From Cyanodermella asteris (taxonomy: Eukaryota; Ascomycota; Lecanoromycetes; Ostropales; Stictidaceae), in assembly GCA_900618795.1 (NCBI GenBank), contig UYJD01000003.1, forward strand, positions 1,048,222-1,112,221: a stretch of DNA of 64,000 nt, in the 5' to 3' direction. Shown here in pieces: positions 33,410 through 45,044 of this stretch. The notes beneath the pieces were generated by a model. It saw only the letters and a list, made by a program, of their open reading frames with translations. It did not search any database and had not been told where the DNA came from. The number at the start of each line of letters is the position of its first letter. The first letter of the stretch is position 1. A program made the position numbers and the translations under genes.

Positions 33410-34645
33410 CGTGGATGAAACTCGGCAGAGTATATATGAAGGTAGAATAGAGAAGAAGCGAAAGAGATGACCTGTGATTACCAGAATCAAGAGCAGGGAG
33501 TTGGAGGTACTTCCAGATCTGTAAGAAGACCACTAGGGCGCTCATAGGGAATGTCGGGGCATCGTAGTTTAAGTACATGGTTGTTTATGGTTTCGTCGCA
33601 AGACTCGGGCCGGTGGATCATGGATGGGTCAACGCGACCCCAGAGTCACCGTCGAATATGGCCAAATGCGGCGCAGTAGTAGGCCGGGTGTCCGGACGAG
33701 TCAGCGTAAAAGGAAAGGGTGACAGGGCAGAGCTACAAGACGTTGCATGCAGCCACGGACGAGTCCGTCTTAAAAGGGCATCTCGGGCTCTCTGAGTGGA
33801 TGTTCAAGTGACACCCCATCCAGGTCTGCGCGAAGACACCGGCGTCAAGTAAAGCGATCATGCTGACTGGAGCCCACGAGGGACGTCGATTTGATGCACG
33901 TGCTTGCTCGCGCTGCAAGCAGTCAGTCAGGAGGGTGTCGCGGGCGGCGGGCGACGCCTCGTTCGGAGACGGTGTTCATGAAATTGAGAGGACTTGCTGG
34001 AGTCTCTGATTTGTTACAGCAAGGTTGCTTCTGCTTGTCGGCATGGATCAGCGGCGTACCGCTGTGGCAGGAAACAGGTTCAGCCAATGTGAGACGTCGC
34101 TCAGCCTCATCGCGTCCGGGCGAACGGTCATCTCCCTTTTTGCGACGGAGATCTTGTCAGCAGACCCGGTCTTGTTGCTCCTTTCGACTGCATGACCTTT
34201 TCCTACCTGCATCTGCTCCCCGCAGTTCGGATCAGTATTGGGCCAGTCTGCAGATGCGCTCTGCAGCTGCCGAGGAAACGGATTTGGAGACCTTGATTAC
34301 CATTGCAGAATATATTCACAGCAAGTAGACGTAGTTTCGCCTGGCGTTTCATGAGCCCATGACACATTAAACTCAAAGGCTGCGCAACTAGTCTTACGAG
34401 GGCTTGGCCAATCATCTTCTTCATCATAACCTATCAGCAAGATGCTTGTTGCGATCAAGAGCAACGTTACTGGTAACGTCCTTGCAGGATCCGATGTTGA
34501 CCGTCAGTGGATGGCTCATACTGCGCATGGCTCGAAACAGCCACGATGATTCAAATGAAATGGTGCATAAATCGTGTGTAAGTCTCGATGCCTCAATATC
34601 TTAGGTAGGAGCCTTTTCACGCGAAGGTATCAATCGCGACAAGCC
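33410..34645. other. Intergenic
   Basis: 1.2 kb. A 145-aa frame at 33891-34328 (plus) has no recognisable domain and an unbalanced composition, so I do not call it. Nothing else seen. Confidence 0.5.
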
Positions 34646-36926
34646 CTATTTCGTCTTGATACCTGGCACAAGCCACCATTCATGGTAGCCGCCCTCAGAG
34701 ATCTCAATGCTGAAATTCTGTATCGGATTGTTGCCAGCCTTCAGTATGACTTTCCTCGTACTAGCAATAGCAATGCCTGCTGCGATGACGCTTTTCAGGA
34801 CGTCCTTGGTCTTTCGCCTCCACGCATCTTCACAGCCCACCGCCTGTGCGACGTTGGCAGGTTCCTTGCTCACAAACTCCCATCCCTTTCTGGCCATCCT
34901 GATGAGCTCATCAGCCGAATCAAGCAGAGCAAGTGAACGACCATATCGTCCCTGATTTTGCAATGACAGCCTGCGAATGTCGCCATCGAGCGCGCTTGCG
35001 ATGTCCTCTCTCGACGGAACTAACGGTAATGAGATATTAAGGAAAGGCTTGAAGCGAAGATTGTGCCTGAAATCGTCCGTTCCGTATGGTCGCGAAGGCT
35101 GTGGGATGAGTTGTCCTAAGCATAAAGCATGGTATAGGTTGCTGAGCGCTTCTGCAAATGTTGCTGTTGCCGTAGCTTCTGCTTTGGCGCACTCAAGCAC
35201 TGCAAACGTGTGCCTGAAAGCAGCGATCTGCTTTGATGTCGGCTTGCGCGCGAGGTCTAATGACCTCTTGGAAAATGTCAGGATTCGACCAAGATGCCCA
35301 CTTCTTGTGTCTGCCAGATAATAAAGGTACCAGTACATGTGTGGTAGCTCATCGGGCATGTAAACGTTGAGTTCAAATCCCAATTGAACGAACCATTCCA
35401 TTTGTTTCAGCTTGTATGTGTAGACCCAAGAGGAGAGCGAGTAAGACCAGATTTCTTCACCAGCACTGAGCCGATCGATCAAAGGCTTTTCCCCTGTATG
35501 CCCTCTGAGCCTCACATCGACATCTTCGGCCTCGAACTGTAGATTTTCCCAGTCGTTCAAACTGTGGGTGAGCATGCGACGGGTACGAGACCTGTTCATG
35601 CACAGACATCGAACTAGGTCAGCAACAGAATGTGAGACCGCATCGGCAAATGTACGCATGGAGGAAGAAATTTGAAATCGGTCGCTCTGCGGCGCTTCCG
35701 CTGCTTTGTTCGCCTCGTCCGTGAGGATGTTGTTACCGAAAATCAGCTCGTTGAGATCACGAAAGATGAATTCCTGGTGTGACATTTTTCCAAGGAATAG
35801 ATCTTGTCTGTAGATGATCGTTTGAAGCAGACACCGCACGTATACGTTCGGCTGTGGCTTCTTTGCCATGTACGTCAGAAGAAAATTAACAACACCTAGG
35901 CCAGTAGTACAATCAAGGACCGTGTATGCCTCTTGAGCGTGAGAGCACATTTGGAGCACATGCTCGAATGCACTTGCCAGACTCACTTCCACGATTGGGC
36001 GTGGCGGCGTTGAGCTCGCCAACTTTCTCTGGACCTTGTGACTGAAGGCTTCTGGAACGGCGATGCCTAGCTTTGATGACGCCTTCACACTGGAAAGTAT
36101 CTCTTGGTAAGCGTTCCAGGCATCACAGGCCTTACCTCGGCCCCCAGGTGTCTTAGCGGAAAGTGCTACTAGCAGCTTCTGCCTGAGCTGAAGACGTCTG
36201 ACGATGGCTTTCTTCACGCTAGGGTCAACGTCAGGCTGGCACTCCATGGAGGCTTCTGCGGAGTTCAAAAGTTCCGCGATTTCGGAGGGAGGTGTACGCG
36301 TCAGCAGTTCGCGGTGGTAAACGTGGCCTGAAAAGTCCTCTTCCTCGTAGTATTGCTCGCTGGTAACCTGAGCCTGGATCAGATCACAGGTCTTTACAAC
36401 CGCACAGCAATATGCTCTCAATATAGTGTCGACCATGGCACCAGCTCGCGCTTGCTCAGCGCCCCGTTGGAAGTTCGCCTCGGATAAAATGTGAGGAACA
36501 GGCCATAACATCTTATCGATGTAGAGGCAGGTGAAAACAGTCTGAGCCAGAGCATGTCCTTGTTGCCACGCAGTTTCAAAACTCAGAAGCTGGTCCATCA
36601 GGCCTATCACTTGTTCTGGTGACAAGGATCGGGAAAAGTCGTACTCTGCCTCGAGGGTCTCTCCTGGTTCCAAGACCCCACTGTCCATTTTGTGGTCCAT
36701 GATCTGGCGCGATCACATTTAGCTCGAGCTGAGAAATCAGGGGCCGGTACCAGTTCATACCTCAAGAGCCCCGACGGACTCGGCCAAAGTAAAGAACTCA
36801 TCCTTGACGAGCTCACCTGTGGCAAGCGCTGCACCTTATCAGCCAGGTAATACCGTAGAGGGGTAGATAAAGATTACATGATGCGGCAACGGTGAACTCT
36901 TTGGTGGTGTCTCTTGTTGGAGGCAT
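34646..36926 (-). CDS. MAK10: NatC N-terminal acetyltransferase subunit Mak10 (Naa35)
   Basis: Auxiliary, ribosome-anchoring subunit of the NatC complex, which acetylates nascent Met-Leu/Ile/Phe/Trp N-termini together with Naa30 and Naa38. Exons 36926-36878, 36828-36761 and 36703-34646, 724 aa. Diagnostic sequence: TGELVKDEFFTLAESVGALE joined across a 57-nt intron to IMDHKMDSG, the hallmark of the family, and then a long helical body. Introns GTAATC..CAG and GTATGA..CAG fit in phase. The start is uncertain: the open frame extends upstream of 36926 (LHFEHVPSPVFDID, which looks genuine) without an ATG, so a further 5' exon is possible. Confidence 0.92.
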
Positions 36927-37461
36927 ATCAATGTCGAAGACAGGAGATGGAACATGTTCAAAGTGCAGGGGCTGCACCAGGGTTGTAAAGACAGACACGG
37001 GTGGGCTGGTGGATTGCCTGATTTGCAGCGTGCGGCAGCCGCAACCTGTGACACAATCTGAAATATCTCCAACATTCGGGCGAGCTCAATACAGAAGCCT
37101 ACCAACTTCCTAGCTTTGAAATTGTCTATGAAGGTTCGTGCTATCCGGGACACATGTTCTACGCTATTCGTTTTCATCTACTTTGGCAAGAATACAGTCA
37201 CTGCACTTTCCCGAGGACGAATCTTGCTACAAAAAGAGCTGTCCATGATGACCGACGGATAAAATTGGACCTGGCGATGCAGCTCTGTGGCGTTTCCGAG
37301 TTCCTTCATGCGCTTGCTCGTAAAGGAAAAGAGCTCGGCACTCCCAGAAAACGCGATGCTTGTGTAGTTTGGATTTGCCGGTTATAGTTGAGTAATGTAC
37401 AGAGCTGTCCGGCGCCCGATGAATTCACCAACACTCGACCAATGGTTGCTTCAAGGTGTCC
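36927..37461. other. Intergenic, MAK10 upstream
   Basis: 535 bp. It may contain the true first exon of MAK10 (in-frame conserved-looking sequence to about 36998). No other gene seen. Confidence 0.4.
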
Positions 37462-37792
37462 TTATTGCTTTTCTGCGTGCGCTGCCATCTCTTCCAGGTT
37501 TGCCGCACCCAAGCTCCTGTTCTCGCCCTGCTTGCCGTTCTATCGAGAGATCAGATTAGTGACTGGCGTAATGCCAACCGCCATGAGCCTACTCACCTCC
37601 CACTTTGCGAATCGCAGGTCAGATTCTCCACGGCGCTCTGCCTGAAGACGGGCCTGCTCCTTGAGGGAGCGACGGACAACACGAGCAGAAACTGCAAGGT
37701 AACGGTTGTAGCTATTCGAAAGTCAGTCACCAATCTCAAGCCATTGCAGGGGAGACGAACGTCAAACCGGCGGCTTTCCAGGAGGCGGACAT
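37462..37792 (-). CDS. ATP15: Mitochondrial ATP synthase subunit epsilon
   Basis: Epsilon subunit of the F1 central stalk, in the mitochondrial matrix. Only 74 aa in three exons: 37792-37761, 37711-37597 and 37539-37462, separated by introns of 49 and 57 nt (GTTCGT..TAG, GTGAGT..TAG). The N-terminus reads MSASWKAAGLTYNRYLAVSA, followed by RVVRRSLKE and RFAKWENGKQG, which is the well-conserved family pattern. No cleavable presequence, as known for this subunit. No long open frame reveals it because each exon is so short. Divergent from the complex III core 2 gene across 277 bp, so two respiratory-chain genes share a promoter region. Confidence 0.9.
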
Positions 37793-38069
37793 GGTGACAG
37801 CTGACAGAGGGATCAACTGCTATGTGAAGAGGTGGTGGTCGCGAAAGTAGTGCTGTGTCGTCGAGCTTGAGCTCCAGATCGGAGGTTGGCTCAAAGTCAC
37901 GACGGCTCTTGGCAAAAACCGGAAGGCGACGGCCAATTGGAGCGCAGCCTTTTTGGTCGGTCATCCATCTATTTCGAAGGAACCTCATCTCGAACCTCGC
38001 AAACATCCCATCCCTCAATTGTCCGCCACGCCCACCCTTTCCCTTTGTCTCGAGGTGGTCTTTGCGAAC
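37793..38069. promoter_or_regulatory. Bidirectional promoter ATP15/QCR2
   Basis: 277 bp between two divergent oxidative-phosphorylation genes. A palindromic CCAATTGG at 37933-37940 reads as a CCAAT box on both strands. The HAP (CCAAT-binding) complex is known to activate respiratory genes in fungi; its use here is inference. Confidence 0.6.
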
Positions 38070-39507
38070 ATGCAACAGGCCACGCTTGCGCGCACTGCGC
38101 GCCATGGTCTGAAGACCGTTTCCAGGCACACCCCGGCCACTCGACGATACCTTGCTGCTCCAGCTTCCGGAAGCTTCAACTACCAGTCTGGCGACGCGAG
38201 CGGTGTCAAGATTGCAAGCAGAGACGTCGCAGGCCCTACTACAACCGTTGCTGTCGTTGCTCGAGCTGGGACTCGGTTCCAGCCGCTCCCCGGCTATTCC
38301 GAGGCTCTCGAGAAGTTTGCGTTCAAGGTATATTGAACGACAGCTCTAATATGCTTCAGTTGGCTAATAGCTTGTGCAGTCAACACAGCGAAGGACGGCC
38401 CTGAGGATCAATCGTGAGGTCGAATTGCTTGGTGGAGAACTTTCGGCATACCACTCGAGAGAGAACCTGGTGCTTGTGGCCAAGTTCTTGAGGGACGATC
38501 TGCCATACTTCACCGAGCTGCTGGGAGAGGTCGTCTCGCAAACCAACTACGCTTCACACGAGTTGGACGAGGAGGTTATTCCGACAATCCAGCTGGCACA
38601 CAAGAAGCTCCTCGGCAACCCGCTGGAGTTTGCCTTGAACTCCGCTCACGGTCTTGCATTCCACCGTGGCCTAGGTGACCCATTGCACCCAACCTCATCC
38701 ACTCCGTTTACCAAATACCTCTCTGCCCCTCATATCAAGTCCTTCAGCGAGGTTGCATACGCAAAGAACAACTTCGCCGTCGTTGCTAACGGTGCGGAGC
38801 ACAATGAGTTCAGCAAGTGGGTCGGCCAGTTTTTCCAGGATGCACCGAGCTCAGCTACGAGCGGCGCACCAGAAATCTCGCCCAGTCAGAGCAAATACTA
38901 CGGCGGCGAGGAGCGCATTGCGCACGCTGGGGGCAACGCACTGGTTCTAGCTTTCCCGGGCTCTAGCCAGATCACTGGTGCGTTTTTCAAGCCAGAGATC
39001 GAGGTCCTCGCTTCGCTTCTCGGAGGCCAGTCCTCCATCAAGTGGTCGCCTGGCTTCTCGCTTCTTGCCAAGGCCGGCAAGGACTTCCCTGGTGCTAAGA
39101 TCGCCACCGAAAGCTGGGCGTATAGCGATGCTGGTCTGCTTGGCATTACGATCACCGGAAGGGCAGAGGCCATCCGGGAAGCCAGCCAAGCTGTTGTCAA
39201 GGCTGTCAAGTCGGTTGCCGCCGGCGAGATTTCGCAAGAAGACTTCAAGAAGGCTCAGGCAAACGCCAAGTTCAGGATCCTTGAGTCCGGGCAGAACATT
39301 AACACTGGATTGGAGACTACCGGAAACGGCCTGATCAGCGGCAGCAAGCCCTACCAGGTCGACGAGGTCGGCAAAGCAATCGACGGTGTCAGCCAGGACA
39401 GCCTCAAGCAGGTCGCAAAGACGCTGGTTGAGGGCAAGGTTGCCGTGTCAAGCGTTGGTGATTTGTTTGTGCTGCCATTTGCCGAGGAGCTGGGTCTTAC
39501 TGTCTGA
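38070..39507 (+). CDS. QCR2: Ubiquinol-cytochrome c reductase core protein 2
   Basis: M16-type (processing-peptidase-like) core subunit of mitochondrial complex III. Exons 38070-38327 and 38380-39507, 461 aa; intron of 52 nt, GTATAT..CAG. The N-terminal ~35 residues form a Arg/Ser/Thr-rich presequence (MQQATLARTARHGLKTVSRH). Core sequence: VVARAGTRFQPLPGYSEALE, ELLGGELSAYHSRENLVL and LAFPGSS. The zinc motif HxxEH of true peptidases is absent, which fits core 2 rather than MPP-beta. Typical length. The frame is intact. Confidence 0.93.
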
Positions 39508-40010
39508 TGTGCATAGAGGCATTTTCCAAAATCTGTAACATAGCGTCTGTAATAGAAGAGGCTAAAAATACGTACTGTGACATTTATACCAAGCGAGTTA
39601 TTGAGTCAAATGATCCATGACACATTGTGCGGTCGAGCGCTGGAAGAGGCGAGAGGATTGCACTTCCGACCGGCGTCTGATTCTTCTTTGTCGAAGAAGG
39701 AATTACAGTCTTTGAGCCCAGCGCCTCCAAGCATAGCTTTCCGATTCTCCATACGCAAGTGACAAGCAAAGTGCAGGGTTGTGCCATTGCCGACACCGTT
39801 CGAGTCCGCTGAGATCGCTGGAGCTTCCCGCCGCAAGCTGGACCCCCACTCGTGAAATTCAGCTTCACTGCACACACAAAAAACTAGGTACTAACCGTTC
39901 ACACCACTCGCAATCGCGCATTGCCCCCTTCTCATGATCCACACGCGGTAGTCTTTGTGCAGACCTGGAGACGGTGAGAGTAAGTCTCTAGGATTCTGCA
40001 AGTATCCATC
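39508..40010. other. Intergenic
   Basis: 503 bp, the QCR2 3' flank and RPC82 promoter; nothing else recognised. Confidence 0.5.
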
Positions 40011-42276
40011 ATGTCCACCGTAAGCGCCACCAAGCTCAGAAATCCGAGCATGTGCCTTTGCTAATGAGCTCGCAGTCCGTCACGGTACTATGCCAGTTGC
40101 TCATTGACGACAACTTCGGCCAACTTGCAGCTGTATGTTCGCCTTGTGACATGCGATACGAACGCGCCTTCCTTCAGCTTCGTGCGAGGTCATTTTGTGT
40201 CTGCGCATGCGCTAACTGCTTGGTAGCAACTTTTCGAGATCCTCTGCATCCATGGTCGTCTTACCATCCCTGCCCTTGTGCAATACAGCGGTCAACAGCG
40301 TCGAGTTCGTCAGGCACTGGCTGTGCTGATACAGCATGAGCTTGTGGTGTGGACGACGGACAACAATGACATTGCCTTCTACGAGATCAGCCTCCAGAAC
40401 GCATACAACCTTGTCCGACAGGGCCGACTGGCGCGCATGATCGGAGAACGGTTCGATCAACTGGGACAGTCCGTAATCACGACATTGCTGCTGTCAGGAC
40501 ACAGTCGTGTCTCTGACGTCCTTGATGCTCTGGTGATAGACAAGGAGAAAGAGGAGGAACGCAAGCAGGCATCTCAGTTAAACGGACATATAAAGTCTGG
40601 CTCTGGCGGCAGGAAACATGACTTCGACACGCAAAAGTTCCAAGACTCAGTACGCTCGACGGTGTTGGCAATGATTGATCAGGGTTACCTCACTGTCGCC
40701 CATGAGAGTCATTTCATGCCGATGTCAGATGCACAAAACAACGCGCGATCGGTTGTAATGGAGGCGCATGGTGAAAAGGTTAAGAAGGTCGACCAGCCTG
40801 CGTTCGAGGCGAAGATCAGAAGGCATCTGTTGGATTGGAAGTTCGCTCGTCTGGAGCGTGAGGAAATCCTTGCAAATACTGGTTCGATGGAGGTCAACGT
40901 CATGAAACGTCGAAGGCTGGCAGATGAAGACCTCGCGAGTCCAGAGCAACCTGCGAAAAAGCGACGACTCAACGACGGAGCCTCGGAGTCAAGGCTCAAA
41001 CTTATTTTCAAGGCCGCTGCGCAGTCACGACTCTCTTCATTGGTGGGCTGAACCTGGCATGTTGAGTGAAGTGCCGAGACTAACTGCATGTCAGGACGAT
41101 CGCGTTGTCAGAATAAACTTCGACAAGCTCGCGGTGATTGCACGGAACGAGCAGCTTGCTTCACTTGTCAAGGCTCGCATCGGCGATGTCACTTCTCTCG
41201 TCTACGAAGAGATATTGGATATCCTCACCAGGGGGACCCTGTTCTGTCAAGGTCTAACGGATCCTGGGTTGCAAGCGCCTCTGGAAGCACCCGACGAGGG
41301 TGTAGACTTGGACGGACCTCTTACAGTATCGACGACTAAGATCACCACTGGCATCGATCTGCCTGACCAAAATATCGGAATCGGATCAGCCGCAAAGATC
41401 AAGAAAATCGTGCCGAATGGCACGAAGTCGAAAAAGGAGCACGACAGCGATGACGATCTGGAAATGAGTGACGCGCCCAATGGAACGATGACAAACGGAC
41501 ATGCAGATACCGATGAAGATGAAGACGCCGACGAAGGACCCCGAAGCCCGGCATCCAAGCGCAAAAAAGGCAAAGCAGTCAACAAGCCGGACCCGGAAGA
41601 CGAACAACCTATGGTGGATTTCGACAATCTTGCTGACAACCCACACGTACTCATTCGCTCGCATTTGATGCTACTCAAGGATGATTCGTTCAGATTTGCC
41701 GAACGCCATCAGGCTACTCATCTCAGCCCGGAGAGCTGGAGCGTAGATCTCAAAGCTGGATCGAAGGAGCTCCGCACCTCACTGATCTTGGACATTGTCC
41801 GAGCGAGGTTTGGAATGAGCGGCTTGCGGTTAGTGAACCTGCTCCGCGCAAGAGGCAAGCTGGAGCAGAAGACGCTGGAAGGATCCAGTCTCTTGCCAAA
41901 GAAGACCGTCTTGTTAGTCCTAACCGCACTGCATACAGCAGGGCTCCTAGATCTACAAGAAGTTCCTCGCGATAGCACGCGCGCGCCCATCAAGACGATT
42001 TACCTCTGGTTCTTTGATGAGGCTCGAGCCAGAACGCGGATCCTTGAAGACACCTACAAAGCCATGGTGCGTACCATGCAACGAATCAAGGTGGAAAGAG
42101 ATACCCACGAGAAAGTCATCTTGAAAAGTCAGCGCACCGATGTTGCTGAAAACGAGGATGAGATGCTGAGCGATAGGGAGAAGCGCGAGCTCAAAGCCTG
42201 GCGCGAGAGCACCGACAAACTGGTCGGTGAACTCGGCCGTCTTGACGATGCGGTCTTTTGTCTGAGAGACTTCTGA
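40011..42276 (+). CDS. RPC82: RNA polymerase III subunit Rpc82 (C3)
   Basis: Pol III-specific subunit of the initiation subcomplex Rpc82/34/31, nuclear. Four exons: 40011-40019 (only 9 nt, M-S-T), 40076-40132, 40227-41042, 41095-42276; 687 aa. The N-terminal winged helix spans LCQLLIDDNFGQLAA, LFEILCIHGRLTIPALVQYS and LAVLIQHELVVWTTD. A Lys/Arg-rich linker (KKRRLNDGA) precedes intron 3 (52 nt, GACTAACTG branch site). The second half reads VVRINFDKLAVIARN, then an acidic/Lys-rich disordered stretch (~385-455), another winged helix and a C-terminal coiled coil. Length and order match the family. Confidence 0.92.
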
Positions 42277-42655
42277 CCGATCGTTCAACAAGGCTATGTA
42301 TCTGTATGTATTGGGACCGGCCTATTAGTGATTGCGTGCATAGCGAGGAGTTTTGAAGCTTCATGCATTGTCACATGGAGCTTGGACGGTATTTGTGAGG
42401 CACCTTGTTGCCCGGCCAGGGTTCCTCGCTCATATGCTTCGAGCATGTACTGTCATTGAACAAAAGTCATGGCGTTTAAGGAACCGGTCCGAGAACCGAG
42501 AGCAGGACCTTTGGGCTGTCTACGATATGCAATGATGTTCTGCTTGAAGATGATAGAGATTGTTCGTCTGGAAAGATATCTCGAGCCCGTCAAGTTAGAA
42601 TGAATTTCTGTGCATAAATCTATTTCCTACGAAGTCTCCCCGGACCCAGGCCATG
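42277..42655. other. Intergenic between convergent genes
   Basis: 379 bp of 3' flanks of RPC82 and SSL1; nothing else seen. Confidence 0.5.
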
Positions 42656-44202
42656 CTATCGTGTCCCATTTGTCCCGTTAGTGCCATTTTGCTGGCCAGC
42701 CATCTCAACATCAGCCGTGTCCGCTCCAGTCCCATCCCCGACGTGAGCGCTACTCTGACATCCCGGGCAATTGTGCACGACTTCGTGCGCAAACACATCA
42801 CAATCAATGCAAAAGTACTTCCCACAGCTCTGGCACTCGTACCTCCCACTCTCACTGACCCCTTTCTCCCTCGCTGCCTTGCTGGCCCCCAGCTTCGCCA
42901 TCCCAGCCTCGAGCTCCTCAATCTTCGGGCCCTTCCCACCATACTCCGCAGGAATAGCCGGAAACGCCGCCAGGCATCCAAAGCAGGTGCTCTGCTTCGC
43001 ATTCCGCGCCGCAGACTCCCAGCTCACCTCGACCCAATTCCTCAGCGGGAACAAGTGATGGTAGCTACGCGCCAGATGGGTACTCAATATGAGCGTCAAC
43101 CCGCACACGGGACACGTGGTCGGCAAAGCACACACTTTGCTCTGGCAGCGACTGCACGTGTATCCCGACCGCGTGGGCCGGCCATGACACGCGCAGAAAC
43201 TGGCCGCTTCCTCCACGACGCGGGACGGGAAGCCCATCATCAGGAGGCTGCTAGCCGACGGGTCGTCTTCCGGTCTCGAGCCGCTGCCGGACTGGATCGT
43301 CGCGGCAGCGGTAGCGGGCGGCGTTGTGGCCCGCATGAAGAGTTCTCGGAAATGCTGCTCGTCGGTTGCGACGCCGTAGGCTTCGGCCGGGGTGGCGGAG
43401 GGGTTTGTTCGGGAGACGAGAGTGCGGCAGACGGCGACTTCGGCGGCGAGACCTACTACTGTGGCCATGATCCGGCTCTGCACTAGATCGGAGATTGTTT
43501 GGTGAATGTCGCCTGGATCGGCGGAGAGTAAGCTGCCGAAGATTAAGAGCATCTCTCTGGTTCCGTGGGACGGGGCGTGGAAGAGGGCTCCGCGGGCCAT
43601 GTTGAAGGCGTTCTGGAGACTGGGGTCTCCTTTTGGGAGCTGAGCTTTGAGAGCGGTCAAGGCTGTGATGTGCTCGGATGGGTTTCCGCCCATGTCGGTT
43701 ATGGGTACGGCGAGACCATCGCGCATGCCAATGATGCAGAGCTGGGAGATGGGGTTTTGCTCGAAGTATTCGGTTACGAACTCGGACGCATAGCGTAGAG
43801 TCAACGCGTAGCGGGTCGGTCGTAAGTCCTTATCGAGCATCGATTGAGACAAGTCGATGATGAGCACTAGATGTCGGATAATGCCTCTCTGCAAAGGTGT
43901 CGTGTCCTTGAGAATTCTAATCGAAAAGTGTCAATTCCTAGATGGCCCTTCGAATGGCTATGGAGCTTGTTTGCTTACCTCCTTCGCTTCTTGGCCTCAA
44001 GGATCTCCTCAATTGAGGTGCCGAGCGTGCCATCGGTACCTTCAGCAATTTGCTCCCATGTTCTCGTAACCTCAAATCCGCCACCGCCCCTGGCTGCATT
44101 TCCCGTCTTCCCTATCTGACCACGCTGTCCACCGCTAAAATTCTGCGCATCTGTCTCGTCATCCGACCCACTTTCGACGTATTCGTCATCTTCGTCTGGC
44201 AT
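42656..44202 (-). CDS. SSL1: TFIIH core subunit Ssl1 (GTF2H2/p44)
   Basis: Component of the TFIIH core in transcription initiation and nucleotide-excision repair; activates the XPD/Rad3 helicase. Exons 44202-43979 and 43916-42656, 494 aa. The N-terminus is acidic, followed by FEVTRTWEQIAEGTDGTL. A von Willebrand A domain starts at HLVLIIDLSQSM and runs to about residue 300. The C4 zinc finger follows (YTCSRCQSKVC...CPVCGLTL), and a RING-like C-terminal finger has YECQSCGKYFCIDCDVF and HNCPGC. The last ~30 residues end in an Asn-Gly-Thr repeat. Intron of 62 nt, GTAAGC..TAG. Typical length; intact. Confidence 0.94.
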
Positions 44203-45044
44203 GTTGCTGAGGATCGGGCAGTCTCAAAAGAATGTGACACGGTCGGTGCAGATGTCATGGTCAAACTTTACAGGATTTGTACATCGATCTATGGACAGCG
44301 CGGTCTGGCGGCTTGAGATCTGCGCGTGGCAGTTCTAAGGCTCACGCCTGCAGCACGAGTGAGGAATGAGTGAGTAAAGGCAAGTGCTGAATGTTTGGAA
44401 TCATTGATGCTGAGGCTCTCAATGATCCTGAGCTTGGCAGCGGAGATCAGCTCCGCCTGGTCTAACAAGTCGTCACAGCGGCCGAGAACACCTCGCAGAA
44501 TCCGGCGTCAGCTACTTGAAGACCAATCCTTGGTGGGGATCTCGTGAAGCACGCCAGCCTCAACTTCTCCAGATACCTATATTAGTGGTAATCGAGGCGA
44601 ACATGAACGTAGTAGCTAAAGCAGATGTCCCAGGATTTGCGCGATGACTTCCAATTACCCGCCTTGGGAGGCTGATTGAAGAGCGCCAAACCACAAGCGG
44701 AAATTCGCGTGAATAGGCGTCACGCTGGTTCCTCGACGACCTCAGCTACTTGAACGGCTTCCGGATTGAATTGAGTCGAAACGAGGCTAAGATAAATAGC
44801 GGGTTCGCTATCTCATTCGGTTCAGATAGAGGCTCCGCAGCTACGTGGTAAGCCCTCGGTATTTCGACTTCGATATACGCTTGTTTTCAGCGTTGTAAAT
44901 TGTGTTCATTGTTCATCCAGCTTCTACTTCCAACACCAGCGGCCACCAACGCCACGCTTCATCAGTCACCACCTTCCCGTGCAACTCTCAATAACTCCAC
45001 GCTGATGACCGTACAGGTCACTATAGGCTCATCTCTCCTGTTGT
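44203..45044. other. Intergenic
   Basis: 842 bp with the SSL1 promoter at the left. No gene recognised; a small perfect hairpin (6-bp stem, 44796-44811) looks incidental. Confidence 0.5.

Noticed and set aside
33891-34328. 145-aa plus-strand frame
   Set aside because: Starts in plain intergenic DNA, no homology pattern, no signal peptide, unusual composition.
42653-43486. 277-aa plus-strand frame
   Set aside because: Antisense to SSL1, with no domain and biased composition.
44796-44811. Perfect 6-bp-stem hairpin
   Set aside because: Too short to separate from chance; no adjacent RNA gene or terminator context in a fungus.
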